Shown here piece by piece: positions 16,844 to 26,275 of a stretch of DNA of 64,000 nucleotides. Each line of letters begins with the position of its first letter. The stretch's first letter is position 1. The notes beneath the pieces are model-generated. The model was not told the origin of the DNA, did not search any database, and saw only the letters and a program-made list of their open reading frames with translations. This DNA is from Pseudomonas anguilliseptica (GTDB taxonomy: Bacteria; Pseudomonadota; Gammaproteobacteria; Pseudomonadales; Pseudomonadaceae), in assembly GCF_900105355.1 (NCBI RefSeq), contig NZ_FNSC01000001.1, positions 1,426,001 to 1,490,000 of the forward strand, in the 5' to 3' direction. The position numbers and the translations under genes are program-made.

Positions 16844-17377
16844 TCACTCGTGACCGATATAGAACAGCAGCTCGCGCCGCTGCGGGTGGTCCTTCAGCCA
16901 GCTGCGAATATCGTCCGCGCGGGCAATGGCTTCATCGCCGACCAGGCGGGTGAAGCGCTGCCGACGCGCCTCCTCGGAGGCTTGCTGGCGTACCTTGCGC
17001 TGCCAGGCCTCGGTGAAGATGCTCGGCATCTTGTGGCTGAGCTCCAGCGCCTTGAGCAGCTGCCATTCGCCGTTATCCAGCCAGGCCTCATCACAGCTGC
17101 TGCACACATCCAGGCGGTTGCCGTGGGTGCCGCTGATCTGGAATTTGCTCATCAATTTGGCGCATTTTGGGCAGCTCAGGGCCTGCTGGCTCTCGCTGGC
17201 CGCCTCGACGGCAACCTGCGCCTGCGGCTCATCGTTCTGCGGCTGACGCTCAGCCCAATCACGGTAATACAACAAGGCCACCAGAGCGCCGGAGCACTGT
17301 GGGCAGCCGTGGGCCAGCAGGCCGTCATCCAGCTTGGTGGGTTGCAACGGGGTGGTACGGCAGGCAGGACACTGCAT
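16844..17377 (-). CDS. Zinc-ribbon (TFIIB-type) protein
   Basis: From the ATG at 17377 (with GAAGGAA upstream) the 177-residue protein opens with a zinc ribbon, CPACRTTPL...HGCPQCSGA, followed by a second four-cysteine cluster, CPKCAKLM...LDVCSSCDEAWLDNGEW. The second is the classic zf-TFIIB-like knuckle found in bacterial proteins of unknown role. The C-terminus is helical and basic, ending LLFYIGHE. Its stop lies three bases from that of the convergent diguanylate cyclase. Confidence 0.8.
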   Translation of the reverse strand: MQCPACRTTPLQPTKLDDGLLAHGCPQCSGALVALLYYRDWAERQPQNDEPQAQVAVEAASESQQALSCPKCAKLMSKFQISGTHGNRLDVCSSCDEAWLDNGEWQLLKALELSHKMPSIFTEAWQRKVRQQASEEARRQRFTRLVGDEAIARADDIRSWLKDHPQRRELLFYIGHE

Positions 17378-17498
17378 GGGAAATTCCTTCTCGGGTTGGC
17401 GTGCGCGGACGCTAAAGCAACTGCTTAACGGCGACAAGTCCAGCGCCAAGAACTGTGCGGCAATCGGTTAAGCTCTGCACTCTGCCGCCGGAGCCGCC

Positions 17499-17903
17499 AT
17501 GATCGACCTCTTCGATGTATTTCTGCTGATGCTGTTCGCCACCGCGTGCGCCTGGCTGTGGCATGCCCATGGTCTGCGTGAGCGCGCGTTGACCCTGGTG
17601 CAGCAGCACTGCGCCAAGGCCGATGTGGAGTTGCTCGATGGCAATGTTGCCCTGCGCCGGCTCGCCCTGTTGCCCGATGCGCGCGGACGCAAGCGCCTGG
17701 CGCGAGTGTATGGCTTCGAATTCACGGTCACCGGTGAGCAGCGCCACGCCGGCAGCATCGTCATGTTCGGCAAGCAAGTGGGGCGTATCGAACTGGCGGC
17801 CCACCCCTTCCGCGAACCGCCGGCAGACAGTGCCCAGGTGATTGAAATGGAGCAGTGGCGCAGCCAGCGTCATTTGCCCGACGACAGCAGCCCGCGCCAC
17901 TGA
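17499..17903 (+). CDS. DUF3301 family membrane-anchored protein
   Basis: A 134-residue protein with an N-terminal membrane helix (MIDLFDVFLLMLFATACAWL), then a basic helix (GLRERALTLVQQHCAKADVE) and a beta-rich part (LLDGNVALRRLAL, RVYGFEFTVTGEQRHAGSIV). This is the DUF3301 pattern of gammaproteobacteria. Function unknown; the protein is probably anchored to the inner membrane with the C-terminus in the cytoplasm. Confidence 0.75.
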   Translation: MIDLFDVFLLMLFATACAWLWHAHGLRERALTLVQQHCAKADVELLDGNVALRRLALLPDARGRKRLARVYGFEFTVTGEQRHAGSIVMFGKQVGRIELAAHPFREPPADSAQVIEMEQWRSQRHLPDDSSPRH

Positions 17904-17942
17904 AAACACCGCCTCACTCACCACAGGCGCACTGCCAAAGCG

Positions 17943-18317
17943 CTAAGTCGTACCGCCCGCAGGTGGCTCGGCCAAGTACCCGAGAATCTGCTGCCATTCA
18001 CTCTGGCAACCGTAGGTCATTGGCCAGCGCAACAGCCGGCATTTGTAGCGATGCCAACGCCCACGCTGCTGGTTGCGCCGGCAACCGGCGAGCAACCACT
18101 GCGAATCGAAACAGCCCCACACCCCAGTAAAGTTCCAGTGATTGAGCCAGACCACAGGGGCCACTTCATACAACAAGACTGCCTCCAGCTGCGCCCTGCT
18201 CAAGCCACTACGCCGCAATACATCAGCAATCCCTGCCAGCCAGCGCTGATCCAGCTCGGTATCCAGCCACAGATCGGACAACATCAACCAGACGTCCTCC
18301 CGAGTCGCAGCCTGCAT
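17943..18317 (-). CDS. Small conserved hypothetical protein (DUF7079-like)
   Basis: The 124-residue protein starts with a helical region (REDVWLMLSDLWLDTELDQR, then RSGLSRAQLEAVLLYEVAPV) and is unusually rich in Trp (WLNHWNFTGVWGCFDSQWL). It has no signal peptide. I place it only tentatively in the DUF7079-like group. Its start is 2 bases after the stop of the alpha/beta hydrolase upstream on the same strand, so the two are likely co-transcribed. Confidence 0.6.
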   Translation of the reverse strand: MQAATREDVWLMLSDLWLDTELDQRWLAGIADVLRRSGLSRAQLEAVLLYEVAPVVWLNHWNFTGVWGCFDSQWLLAGCRRNQQRGRWHRYKCRLLRWPMTYGCQSEWQQILGYLAEPPAGGTT

Positions 18318-18319
18318 GC

Positions 18320-19198
18320 TTAGCCACGCTGCAGCAGAAAGGCACTAACGCGCGCTGCAGCGGCCTCCGGCTGCTCCTGCATAAAGCAGTGCCCGCCGGG
18401 CACCACATGACCACTGACATGCCCATTGCTCGCGCACCAACGGGCCACCGACTTGGCCACAAAGGGGTAGCTGCGCTCACCATAGAGCACCTGGGTCGGG
18501 GTGGTGACTTTGCCCAGCGACGGCCACAGACGCTTGGGGAATGAGCTGAAGATATCCGCCTCGCGACTCGGCCGGCAGCGCAGCTCGGCGCCCTTGTCGC
18601 TGTCCTTCAATGCATGCTGGATATAGGCGGTAAAGGCCTCTTCGGTCCAGCCGCGGAACATCCCACGGCCATGCAATGCCGCGTGGGCGGCGGCGCGGTC
18701 CGGCCAGCTGCTGCGGCGCTTGAGCGCCTTGCTGGCCAGGGTGGTGCGCCGGCTTAAGCCGACCACATCGGACAAGGCCATCACCCCGATCATCGCCGGG
18801 CTGAACAACACCGGGTCGAGCAATACCGCGCGCTGAAACAACTGCGGCTGCTGGGCCAGCATCAGGCTGGTCAACACCCCGCCAAAGCTATGGCCCAGCG
18901 CATAGGCCGGGGCATCAGCAAAACGCGTACGACCGGCGTTAAAGGCTTCGACCGCCAGCTCAGCGCTGCGGTTCCAACCGTGGAAGCGTCCACCGTGATC
19001 ACTCTCGCCATGGCCCTGTACATCGCACAACCACAGGTCGAAATCCTCGGCCAACAGCGCCAGCATCGGCGTATACACCCGCCCGCAATAGCCGTTGCCA
19101 TGCAGAAAATGCAGCACGGGCTTGCCCGTAGGCGGCGTATACCAGCCACGCAGGGTGAAACCGGCGCTGCTGTCGTGGGACCAGGGTTGAAAACTCAT
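18320..19198 (-). CDS. Alpha/beta-fold hydrolase
   Basis: A 292-residue single-domain hydrolase. LHFLHGNGYCGRVY is the oxyanion loop, the nucleophile elbow is GHSFGG (Ser near residue 104), and the catalytic His lies in VPGGHCFMQEQP near the C-terminus; YGERSYPFVAKS may hold supporting residues. There is no signal peptide, so it is cytoplasmic. Substrate unknown; an ester or thioester is likely. Confidence 0.85.
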   Translation of the reverse strand: MSFQPWSHDSSAGFTLRGWYTPPTGKPVLHFLHGNGYCGRVYTPMLALLAEDFDLWLCDVQGHGESDHGGRFHGWNRSAELAVEAFNAGRTRFADAPAYALGHSFGGVLTSLMLAQQPQLFQRAVLLDPVLFSPAMIGVMALSDVVGLSRRTTLASKALKRRSSWPDRAAAHAALHGRGMFRGWTEEAFTAYIQHALKDSDKGAELRCRPSREADIFSSFPKRLWPSLGKVTTPTQVLYGERSYPFVAKSVARWCASNGHVSGHVVPGGHCFMQEQPEAAAARVSAFLLQRG

Positions 19199-19301
19199 AA
19201 CCGGCTCGCTGTCGTCTGGCTCGCCAGTTTACTGCGCGTGCGCCACAAAAAAATGGGCACCTATAAAGATGCCCGAATGTCCACACTCACCTCTTGCCCC
19301 A

Positions 19302-20084
19302 CTACTGGCCGCGAATAAAGCACTCCAGCAGGGCATTTAATTGCTCGGGTTGATCCAGCGGCGTGGCATGCCCGGAATCGCTCACCACCTGCAATTCGGC
19401 ATTGCGCAGCGCCGCGACATAGGCCTGTTTATATGCCAAGGGCGTGTAATCACGGTCCCCAGCCACGATCAGCATCGGTGTGTCGACGCCATTAACAGCC
19501 GGTAGCGCCGACCAGCCGAGAATCGCGCGGATCGCATGCTGGTACGACACCGGATCGTTCGCGCCAATCCGCATGGCGGTGCGCCGGCGCAGCTCGCTCT
19601 GTTCGGCATAAGGAAACAGCTTGCGCGCCAGCAGGCGGCCCATGGTTTTCAAGCCAAGCAGGCGGATCAGTGCCAGACGCAACAGCACCTTGCCGCGCAA
19701 CGCCCAAGAATCCAGGGGGAAACTCGGCGCACTGTTGATCGCCACCAGACGCCCGACCAGTTCTGGCTGCTGCGCCAACAACTGGAAGCCGACCATGCCG
19801 CCCATGGAGATGCCCACCAGCACACAGCCCTGAATATTCTGAATGCGAATAAACTTGCCAACATCCTCCGCCAACTCGGCCACACTGACCGGCCCGCGTA
19901 GAGGTTCGCTGGCTCCATGACCACGCAAATCGAGAGCGAACACTTCAGCAAAGCGCGACAGCGCCTCGATTTGCGGCTGCCAGTCCTGCCAGGATGAGCC
20001 CAGGCCATGCAGCAACAACACCGGCATACCCTGGCCTTGGCGAATATAGGCACAACGGCCACTTTTTAATTGAATATAGTGCAC
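19302..20084 (-). CDS. Alpha/beta-fold hydrolase (esterase-like)
   Basis: A 260-residue cytoplasmic hydrolase: LLLHGLGSSWQDWQP (oxyanion loop), LDLRGHGAS, nucleophile elbow GISMGG (Ser near residue 94), IVAGDRDYTPL (acid) and SDSGHATPLDQPEQL (His). The order is that of BioH/MhpC-like esterases. It is divergent from the TetR gene at 20264, which may control it, and lies beside the PHA-depolymerase locus, so hydrolysis of hydroxyacid oligomers or esters is a possible role (inference). Confidence 0.85.
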   Translation of the reverse strand: MHYIQLKSGRCAYIRQGQGMPVLLLHGLGSSWQDWQPQIEALSRFAEVFALDLRGHGASEPLRGPVSVAELAEDVGKFIRIQNIQGCVLVGISMGGMVGFQLLAQQPELVGRLVAINSAPSFPLDSWALRGKVLLRLALIRLLGLKTMGRLLARKLFPYAEQSELRRRTAMRIGANDPVSYQHAIRAILGWSALPAVNGVDTPMLIVAGDRDYTPLAYKQAYVAALRNAELQVVSDSGHATPLDQPEQLNALLECFIRGQ

Positions 20085-20132
20085 AACTAAACTCCCTTTA
20101 ATAATAACTATGGGGCACTAATAAACCTGCCC

Positions 20133-20157
20133 TCCTGAACCGCCGCGGCGGTCAGGA
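20133..20157. promoter_or_regulatory. GC-rich inverted repeat in a divergent promoter region
   Basis: TCCTGAACCGCCG and CGGCGGTCAGGA are inverted around the centre, with one extra A in the left arm. The site lies 49 bases before the hydrolase start and about 107 bases before the TetR gene. It could be a TetR operator or an mRNA hairpin; the rest of the 179-base gap is AT-rich. Confidence 0.4.
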
Positions 20158-20263
20158 AACAACTAACAAATATATTGAAATTGCCAACTTAGTTATTGCG
20201 TTGGTGTTTGCCTTATTCTGCCGAAAAACCTAGAATCGGCCTGCTTCTTATAGAGAGCTCCTT

Positions 20264-20884
20264 ATGTACAGCATTTCCAGCCCGACTCAGGCTCGTAGTA
20301 AAAAAGCCTTGGAACGCTTCCTCAACGTGGCTGCCGAATTGCTTGCGGACAATCGCTTCGAAGACACCGGCATTTCCCAGATTGCGCAACTGGCCGAATC
20401 CTCGGTCGGCACCTTCTATCGCCTGCTGGGCGACAAGGACGTGCTGCTCTACGCCGTGCATGAGCGCTTCGTCGAGGAAGGCCGCAGCGCCATTGATGCG
20501 CTGGTCGCCGACCTCAGCCACAGCAACCTGTTGCTGGCCGAGCAAATCGAGGTCTTTATCCAAGGCATGATTGATCTGTTCGCCGGTCGCGAAGGCCTGC
20601 TGCGGGCACTGGTTCGCCGCAGCTCGGCCGATCTGCAATTTCGCCAACGCTTCCACCAGCTCAATGCCTATATTGGCCAGACCTTCTGTCGCATCGTCCT
20701 GGTCCGCCAGAGCGAACTCGGCCACCCGCAACCGCAACAGGCCGCCGATCTTTCCGCGCATATGCTGCTGGCCAGCATGAATTACTTCACCATGGTCGGC
20801 ACACTTGGTGAAACTCCCCGGGAAGTTATTCCCGGAGAACTTTCCAAGCTCATCTGCAATTATCTGCAAGTTGCCAAGCATTAA
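20264..20884 (+). CDS. TetR-family transcriptional regulator
   Basis: The 206-residue protein has a standard TetR DNA-binding domain (RSKKALERFLNVAAELLADN, then ISQIAQLAESSVGTFYRLLGDKDVLLYAVHERF, residues 11-67) and a helical ligand domain. Neighbouring targets are the divergent hydrolase and, on the opposite strand, the DUF1329-DUF1302 pair. Its stop codon overlaps that of the DUF1329 gene by 4 bases. The ligand may be a lipid or hydroxyacid product (inference from context). Start ATG follows GAGAGCTCCTT. Confidence 0.87.
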   Translation: MYSISSPTQARSKKALERFLNVAAELLADNRFEDTGISQIAQLAESSVGTFYRLLGDKDVLLYAVHERFVEEGRSAIDALVADLSHSNLLLAEQIEVFIQGMIDLFAGREGLLRALVRRSSADLQFRQRFHQLNAYIGQTFCRIVLVRQSELGHPQPQQAADLSAHMLLASMNYFTMVGTLGETPREVIPGELSKLICNYLQVAKH

Positions 20885-21642
20885 CGTCGGCTGTCCCGGC
20901 GTAATTGGGCCGGGGTAAAGTCAGACGGCTTTAAAGCAATATCAAACTGATTGGCCGGCTCTTCATTGGACAACACGCCGATGACATAGCAACCGCCAAT
21001 CAAGTCATATACCGCATCACCCTTAGTCCAGATCAGCGGCTGGTCATACAGGTTGATGGTGTAGGACTCACCGACTCGCCATAGGGTGTCGCGATTGTCG
21101 TAGTGATCGACCACCAGGATCTGGTAGCTGTCCTCATCAAAATACATGTCGCGCTGCTTGTACTGATGGCGCATACCAGCCTTTAACGTGGCGCGCACAT
21201 GCCAGACGCGGTGCAACTCGTAACGCAGCAGATCCGGGTTGATGTGCCCTCGTTTGACGATATCGCGGTACTTGTTGCTCTTGGTCGCCAGGCGGTAGCT
21301 GTTGTACGGCACGATGAGTTCCTTCTTGCCCATCAACTGCCAGTCGTACTTATCCGGCGCGCCGGAAAACATGTCGAAGTTATCCGTGGTACGCATGCCG
21401 TCCGACGAGGTACCCGGGGAGTCGTAAGCCACATTCGGCGCGCGACGCACGCGGCGCTGACCCGAGGCGTAGAGCCAGGCCAGGCGCGGCTCTTTAACCT
21501 GGTTGACGGTCTCGTGCACCAGCAGTTCGGTGCCGGCTAGGCGCGCGGGCGCGAGTACCGACTGACGAAAGTAGAACAGCACGTTGCCGTTGCTCTGTAA
21601 GCGCTCCATAGACCCCACCTCCCTCTGGAGAGGTTTTGCGTT

Positions 21643-23199
21643 TTACAGTGGCGTCGTTGGTTGGCAGTTCCAAGGCAGCAGCGCTTCGTAGGCTTCAACG
21701 CTGTTGGCCAGCGGCAGGCGTTCGAGGACATGGCGCAGCCAGGCGTAGGGCTCCTGGCCATTGGTCTTGGCGGTTTCCACCAGGCTGTAGAGTTGGGCGC
21801 TGGCGGTCGCGCCTTTCGGCGTGTCGCTGAACAGCCAGTTCTTGCGACCTATGACGAAGGGCCGGATCGCGCGCTCGGCAGCGTTGTTATCGATCGGCAG
21901 GTGGCCAGCCTCGATGTAGCGTTCGAGTCGGCTCCAGTTGCTCGCCAGGTAGTTCACTGCTTTGCCCAGGGCATTCTGCGCCGTGACCTGCGGCTGGGTT
22001 TTCTCCAGCCAGGTCTTGAGCTGATCGAGGAGCGGTAGGCTGTGCTGCTGGCGGCCCCGGTAGCGCTGTTCATCGCTGGCATCCTTAAGTTCGCGCTCGA
22101 TGCCGTAGAGCTTGTTGATCATCCCCAACGCGATGTCGGCACGCCCGGTTTTGCCCTTCGGTTGCACCTTTTGCGCTTCGACGAACTTGCGCCGCGCATG
22201 CGCCCAGCAGGCCAGGCGTTCAACACCTTGTTGTGCGGCCACGGCGTTGTAGCCGGCGTAATCGTCGGTCATCAGGTAGCCGCGATAACCGTCGAGCAGG
22301 CGCAGCGGCACCTCCTGCGCGCGGCTGGTTGTGTAGTCGAAGAGGATCACCGGTTTGCCAGGCGGGCCACCGGTCTGCACCCACATCCAGGAGTGGCTGC
22401 TCGGATCGCGCCCAGGCTCCTTGAGCACCTGCACGCGGGTTTCATCGCAGTGGATCACCGGACTGTCCAGCAGCCTGTCGCGCATCAGGTTGAGCAACGG
22501 TTGTAGCAGTTCGCCGCACTGGATCACCCAGCGCGCCAGGGTCTGCCGGGGGATGTCGATGCCATGGCGACTGAGCATCTTTTCGAAGCGATACAGTGGG
22601 ATGCCGTCGGCGTATTTGCTGGTCAGCAGCATCGCCAGCACGCTCGGGCTGGCCAGGCTTTTCTCGATCAGTTGGGCCGGCTTGTCAGCGGTGACCGGCG
22701 CGCTTTCGCAGGCCTTGCAGGCATAGGTCTTGCGAATGTGGCGGATCACCTGAACCTGCATCGGGATGATTTCCAGCTGCTCGCTGGTTTCTTCGCCGAT
22801 GGCCTGCTTGCGGCAACCGCATTCGCAGGTCAGTTCGTGTTCGGGCAGTTCGTGGATGACCTCGACACGCGGTAGTTCGGCCGGTAACGGCTTGCGCTTG
22901 CCGCGGCGCTTGGTCGGCGCAACGACTTCTTCCTCGACCTCAGCGGCCGGAGCTTCAGCCGCCGCTTCGGCCAGGCTTTCCGCTTCGTTGAACATCTCTA
23001 GCTGCGGTGAATCCGGGTCGCTGCTCTGCTCGGATTTACGGCCGAACAGGCGCTGGATCAACAGCGCGTTTTGTTCGCGCAGGCGCTCGATCTGCCCATC
23101 CTTGTCCTTGGCCAATTCCTGCGCCGACGACAACACCTCAGCGAGCAATTGCTTGAGCGCGGCGGGGTCATCAGGAAGGGTTTCGGGCACAGAAATCAT
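21643..23199 (-). CDS. tnpC: IS66 transposase TnpC
   Basis: A full-length 518-residue IS66 transposase: an N-terminal leucine-zipper-like segment ([20 protein letters not shown]), a zinc-binding segment (CECGCRKQA), and the DDE core with [23 protein letters not shown] and [22 protein letters not shown]-terminal extension ([13 protein letters not shown]) is typical. No disruption is seen, so the element could still move. Confidence 0.95.
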   Translation of the reverse strand: MISVPETLPDDPAALKQLLAEVLSSAQELAKDKDGQIERLREQNALLIQRLFGRKSEQSSDPDSPQLEMFNEAESLAEAAAEAPAAEVEEEVVAPTKRRGKRKPLPAELPRVEVIHELPEHELTCECGCRKQAIGEETSEQLEIIPMQVQVIRHIRKTYACKACESAPVTADKPAQLIEKSLASPSVLAMLLTSKYADGIPLYRFEKMLSRHGIDIPRQTLARWVIQCGELLQPLLNLMRDRLLDSPVIHCDETRVQVLKEPGRDPSSHSWMWVQTGGPPGKPVILFDYTTSRAQEVPLRLLDGYRGYLMTDDYAGYNAVAAQQGVERLACWAHARRKFVEAQKVQPKGKTGRADIALGMINKLYGIERELKDASDEQRYRGRQQHSLPLLDQLKTWLEKTQPQVTAQNALGKAVNYLASNWSRLERYIEAGHLPIDNNAAERAIRPFVIGRKNWLFSDTPKGATASAQLYSLVETAKTNGQEPYAWLRHVLERLPLANSVEAYEALLPWNCQPTTPL

Positions 23200-23217
23200 G
23201 CCGTGGATTATACCGGC

Positions 23218-23577
23218 TCAGGTGACGAACCTAGGGGTCAAAACCTGGTGCGGCCGGTTGCGCCACAGGTCGATACCGTCCAACAACCAGTTCAACTCCT
23301 GGGCCGTCAGCACGATCGCATCTTCGCCAGGTTCCGGATGCGACTTGAAGCGTTCAGCCTCCAATCGCTTGAGCCACAGGCAAAAGCCGTTGCGCTCCCA
23401 ATACAAAATCTTCACCCGGCTGCGCGCGCGGTTGAGGAAGACGAACAGCACCGGGTCGAACACCGCCACCTTGATATCCAGCTCGACCAGGGCGGCCAGG
23501 CCATCGATGGATTTTCGGAAATCCACCGGCTTGGGGTATAGATAGACTTTTTCGACTTTGGCGTCGGGGCGCATCAT
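23218..23577 (-). CDS. tnpB: IS66 accessory protein TnpB
   Basis: The small protein of about 119 residues has the IS66 Orf2 pattern (VYLYPKPVDFRKSIDGLAAL, VFLNRARSRVKILYWERNGF). It is needed for transposition in IS66-type elements, though its exact role is unclear. Two adjacent ATG codons (23577, 23574) follow a GGAG site. It ends 18 bases before tnpC. Only about 80 bases separate it from the IS end, so tnpA is absent. Confidence 0.92.
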   Translation of the reverse strand: MMRPDAKVEKVYLYPKPVDFRKSIDGLAALVELDIKVAVFDPVLFVFLNRARSRVKILYWERNGFCLWLKRLEAERFKSHPEPGEDAIVLTAQELNWLLDGIDLWRNRPHQVLTPRFVT

Positions 23578-24959
23578 GACGGCTGGCTCCAGAAAGAAAT
23601 TGGAGCTCAGCATTGGCTGGCCTGCGGATCATTTGTAGATGAGGTTTATGGAGCGCTTACGTTGCTCTGGCTGTGATCGCCCGCGGCCTCGTTGAACAGG
23701 AACAGATCCTCGATCTTGGTCATAAAGTAGTCGCCACCCGCTTGTGGCACTGCCTGGGCGTAGTAGCGTTTCACGCTGTCGCCGCGGTAGCGCACCAGAT
23801 GGTTCCACAGCACTTCCATTCCCGATTGTGGCAGCGGGAATGGCGTGGCCAGTTTGAAGTCGGCGATGCCGTTGCCGTCTTCGATCAGCTTGGCCGAGGT
23901 CGCATTGTGCTTGGCGGCGGCATATACCTTGTCCGGGTAAGAGGCCGAGCGTCGAGTCGGGTAAACGTTGAGTTTCCAGCTGTCGCTAAAGCGCGTGAGC
24001 ATGGCCAACTGACCAGGGCTGAGCTGCTCACGGTACTGTTCGGCGTTCGCCGCAGTGATGCTGAACAGCGGTTGATCGGCGGCATAAGGGTCGCGATAGC
24101 CCAGGGCCGGATCGTAGGCATTGGCATCACGGGGCAGGCCACCGTCCCAGGCAGGGATAGTGCCGGCGGCATTACCGGCCTTTTCGGCGCCGATAGGGGT
24201 CAAGTCCTGGCCGAGACGCGCGGCCTTGGCTGCATCGACCTGAGCCTGGGCCAGCGCGCCACTCAGCAACAAAGTGCCGAATAAGCTGGCACGCAACAAT
24301 CCTGAAGTCTTCATGATGATCTCGTCCTAGAAACTGTATTTGATGTTGAAGCCGAGGTAGTCGCGGTCGCTGAGCTTGTTGGCCAGGTCGCCGCCGCTGT
24401 AGCCGACATATTTGACGCCAACCGTCAGCGACTCCTGATAGATCGCGTCGACCCCCAACGAATAGCTTTTGCGCTCTTCCAGCAGGCCGTTGGTCAGCTG
24501 CGGCGCGACGCCATTGATGCCGTACTGATAGCTGACGCTGGGCACTAAGTTGACCACGTTGAACACGTTGCTATAGGTCAGCGACAGGCTGCTTTGCGCG
24601 CCCCAGGCACTGGATGTGGCGCCGTAATAATCGACGTCAGACTCCAGCCCCTGCACCCGGCTACCGACCACCTCGCTCATTAACGTGGCAGAGTCGGCAC
24701 CGAGCAGCCCGTTAAAGCTGTAGATGCCAACCAGCGCGGCTTGCCACATGGCCTTCTCACGGAAACCATCGAGACGCGTACCGGGGGCGATGCCCTGCCG
24801 ACTGCCCAACAGTGCAGTCGGCAGGTATTCACCCAGGCCCAGGGCAATCGGCGCGTTTGGCCGATAACTCAGCTCGCCTGCCAGCGACAGTCCATTGAGG
24901 AAGCTGTCGCCACCAATGCTGGTGTTAAAGCTCAGGCCATACAGGTGGCGCTTCTCCAG

Positions 24960-26275
24960 GGATGGTCTGAAAAAGACTTCCTGATTTTGGCAAAATATCC
25001 GCACTCCACCCGCCGAGTTTTCCGATGAAGCAGATGACCTTCGCCGACGCCGAGTACGCCGGCAAGCGCAAGCAGACCCGCAAAGGAAACTCTGAATAAG
25101 ACTTCCTGATTTTGGCAAAATGCCCGGACGCCACCCGCCGAGTTTTCCGATGAAGCAAATGACCTTCGCCGATGCCGAGTACGCCGGCAAACGCAAGCAG
25201 ACCCGCAAAGAGTTGTTCCTGATCGAGATGGATCGGGTGGTGCCGTGGAAGGGTTTGATCGCACTGATCGAACCGTATTACCCCAAGGGTGAAGGCGGTC
25301 GGCCGGCCTATCCGCTGATGGCGATGCTACGTGTGCACCTGATGCAGAACTGGTTCGGCTACAGCGACCCGGCGATGGAAGAAGCGCTGTACGAGACCAC
25401 TATCCTGCGGCAGTTCGCCGGGCTGAGTCTGGAACGTATCCCCGACGAAACCACCATCCTCAACTTCCGTCGTCTGCTGGAGAAACATGAGTTGGCTGCC
25501 GGCATCCTGGCCGTCATCAATGGCTATCTTGGCGACCGTGGCCTGTCGTTGCGCCAAGGCACCATCGTCGATGCCACGCTGATCAATGCGCCGAGTTCGA
25601 CCAAGAACAAGGACGGCAAACGCGACCCAGAGATGCACCAGGCCAAGAAGGGCAACCAATACTACTTCGGCATGAAGGCGCACATTGGCGTGGATGACGA
25701 GTCGGGGCTGGTACACAGCGTGGTAGGCACGGCGGCCAACGTGGCGGATGTCACTCAGGTCGACAAGTTGCTGCACGGCGAGGAAAACGTGGTGTGCGCC
25801 GATGCGGGTTATACCGGCGTCGAAAAGCGCCCCGAACATGATGGGCGCGAGGTGATCTGGCAGGTTGCTGCCCGCCGCAGCACCTATAAGAAGCTGGGTA
25901 AGAGCAGCCCGCTGTACAAAGCCAAACGCAAGATCGAGAAGGCCAAGGCCCAGGTGCGCGCCAAGGTTGAGCACCCGTTCCGGGTGATCAAGCGTCAGTT
26001 CAGTTATGTAAAGACACGCTTCCGTGGCTTGGCCAAGAACACGGCGCAACTGGTGACGCTGTTCGCGCTGTCGAACCTGTGGATGGCACGCCGACATTTA
26101 CTGACCAATGCAGGAGAGGTGCGCCTGTAATGCGGGAAATGGCTGCCGCGAGCTACTCGCGGCGGCTAAAAACACAGAAATGAATGGGTAATCTGATCGT
26201 TTTTGATCGATTTGCCGCTTTCAAAATCGGCGGGGCTGAAGTCAGCCAGAAATACATGGCTACTTCAGACCATCC
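24960..26275 (+). mobile_element. IS5-family insertion sequence, copy 2, with duplicated left end (1316 bp)
   Basis: Ends GGATGGTCTGAA (24960) and TTCAGACCATCC (26264-26275) are perfect inverted repeats and a CCAG direct repeat flanks them (24956-24959, 26276-26279). The element is 124 bp longer than copy 1. Bases 24960-25084 (left end plus the first 20 transposase codons) are followed by a second left end, 25085 onward, that starts GGAAACTCTGAATAAG and then repeats the leader and the MKQMTFADAEY codons. Confidence 0.9.
25150..26130 (+). CDS. IS5-family transposase (copy 2)
   Basis: Full-length, 326 residues, and 15 substitutions from copy 1 (for example EPYYP for EPHYP and CADAGYTGV for GADAGYTGV). 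The catalytic acidic residues are kept. The true start is the second MKQMTF ATG at 25150. The first copy of the start at 25025 reads only about 20 codons of transposase and then runs out of frame into the second left end. Confidence 0.93.
   Translation: MKQMTFADAEYAGKRKQTRKELFLIEMDRVVPWKGLIALIEPYYPKGEGGRPAYPLMAMLRVHLMQNWFGYSDPAMEEALYETTILRQFAGLSLERIPDETTILNFRRLLEKHELAAGILAVINGYLGDRGLSLRQGTIVDATLINAPSSTKNKDGKRDPEMHQAKKGNQYYFGMKAHIGVDDESGLVHSVVGTAANVADVTQVDKLLHGEENVVCADAGYTGVEKRPEHDGREVIWQVAARRSTYKKLGKSSPLYKAKRKIEKAKAQVRAKVEHPFRVIKRQFSYVKTRFRGLAKNTAQLVTLFALSNLWMARRHLLTNAGEVRL

Larger units (their letters stand above)
21597..23660 (-). mobile_element. IS66-family insertion sequence (2064 bp)
   Basis: Both ends begin GTAAGCGCTCCATA(A/G)ACC going inward, the usual IS66 GTAA start. 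The element is flanked by an 8-bp direct repeat GTTGCTCT (21589-21596 and 23661-23668), the duplication size typical of the family. It holds tnpB and tnpC but no tnpA-type gene. Confidence 0.93.
20881..24314 (-). pseudogene. DUF1329 family protein gene, disrupted by an IS66-family element
   Basis: The 5' part (23661-24314) encodes a signal peptide (MKTSGLLRASLFGTLLLSGALAQA) and the DUF1329 start (LTPIGAEKAGN...IPAWDGGLP); the 3' part (20881-21596) continues with NVLFYFRQSVLAPARLAGT and ends in LKPSDFTPAQLRRDSRR. Joining them after removal of the element and one 8-bp target copy gives DHSQSN-GNVLFY in frame, about 454 residues. DUF1329 proteins are periplasmic or outer-membrane-associated and almost always paired with DUF1302. 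The gene lies 12 bases downstream of DUF1302, so they were an operon. As it stands the protein would lack its C-terminal half. Confidence 0.9.

Noticed and set aside
20133..20157. Rho-independent terminator between the hydrolase and TetR genes
   Set aside because: The genes are divergent, so no transcript from them should end there, and no T tract follows.
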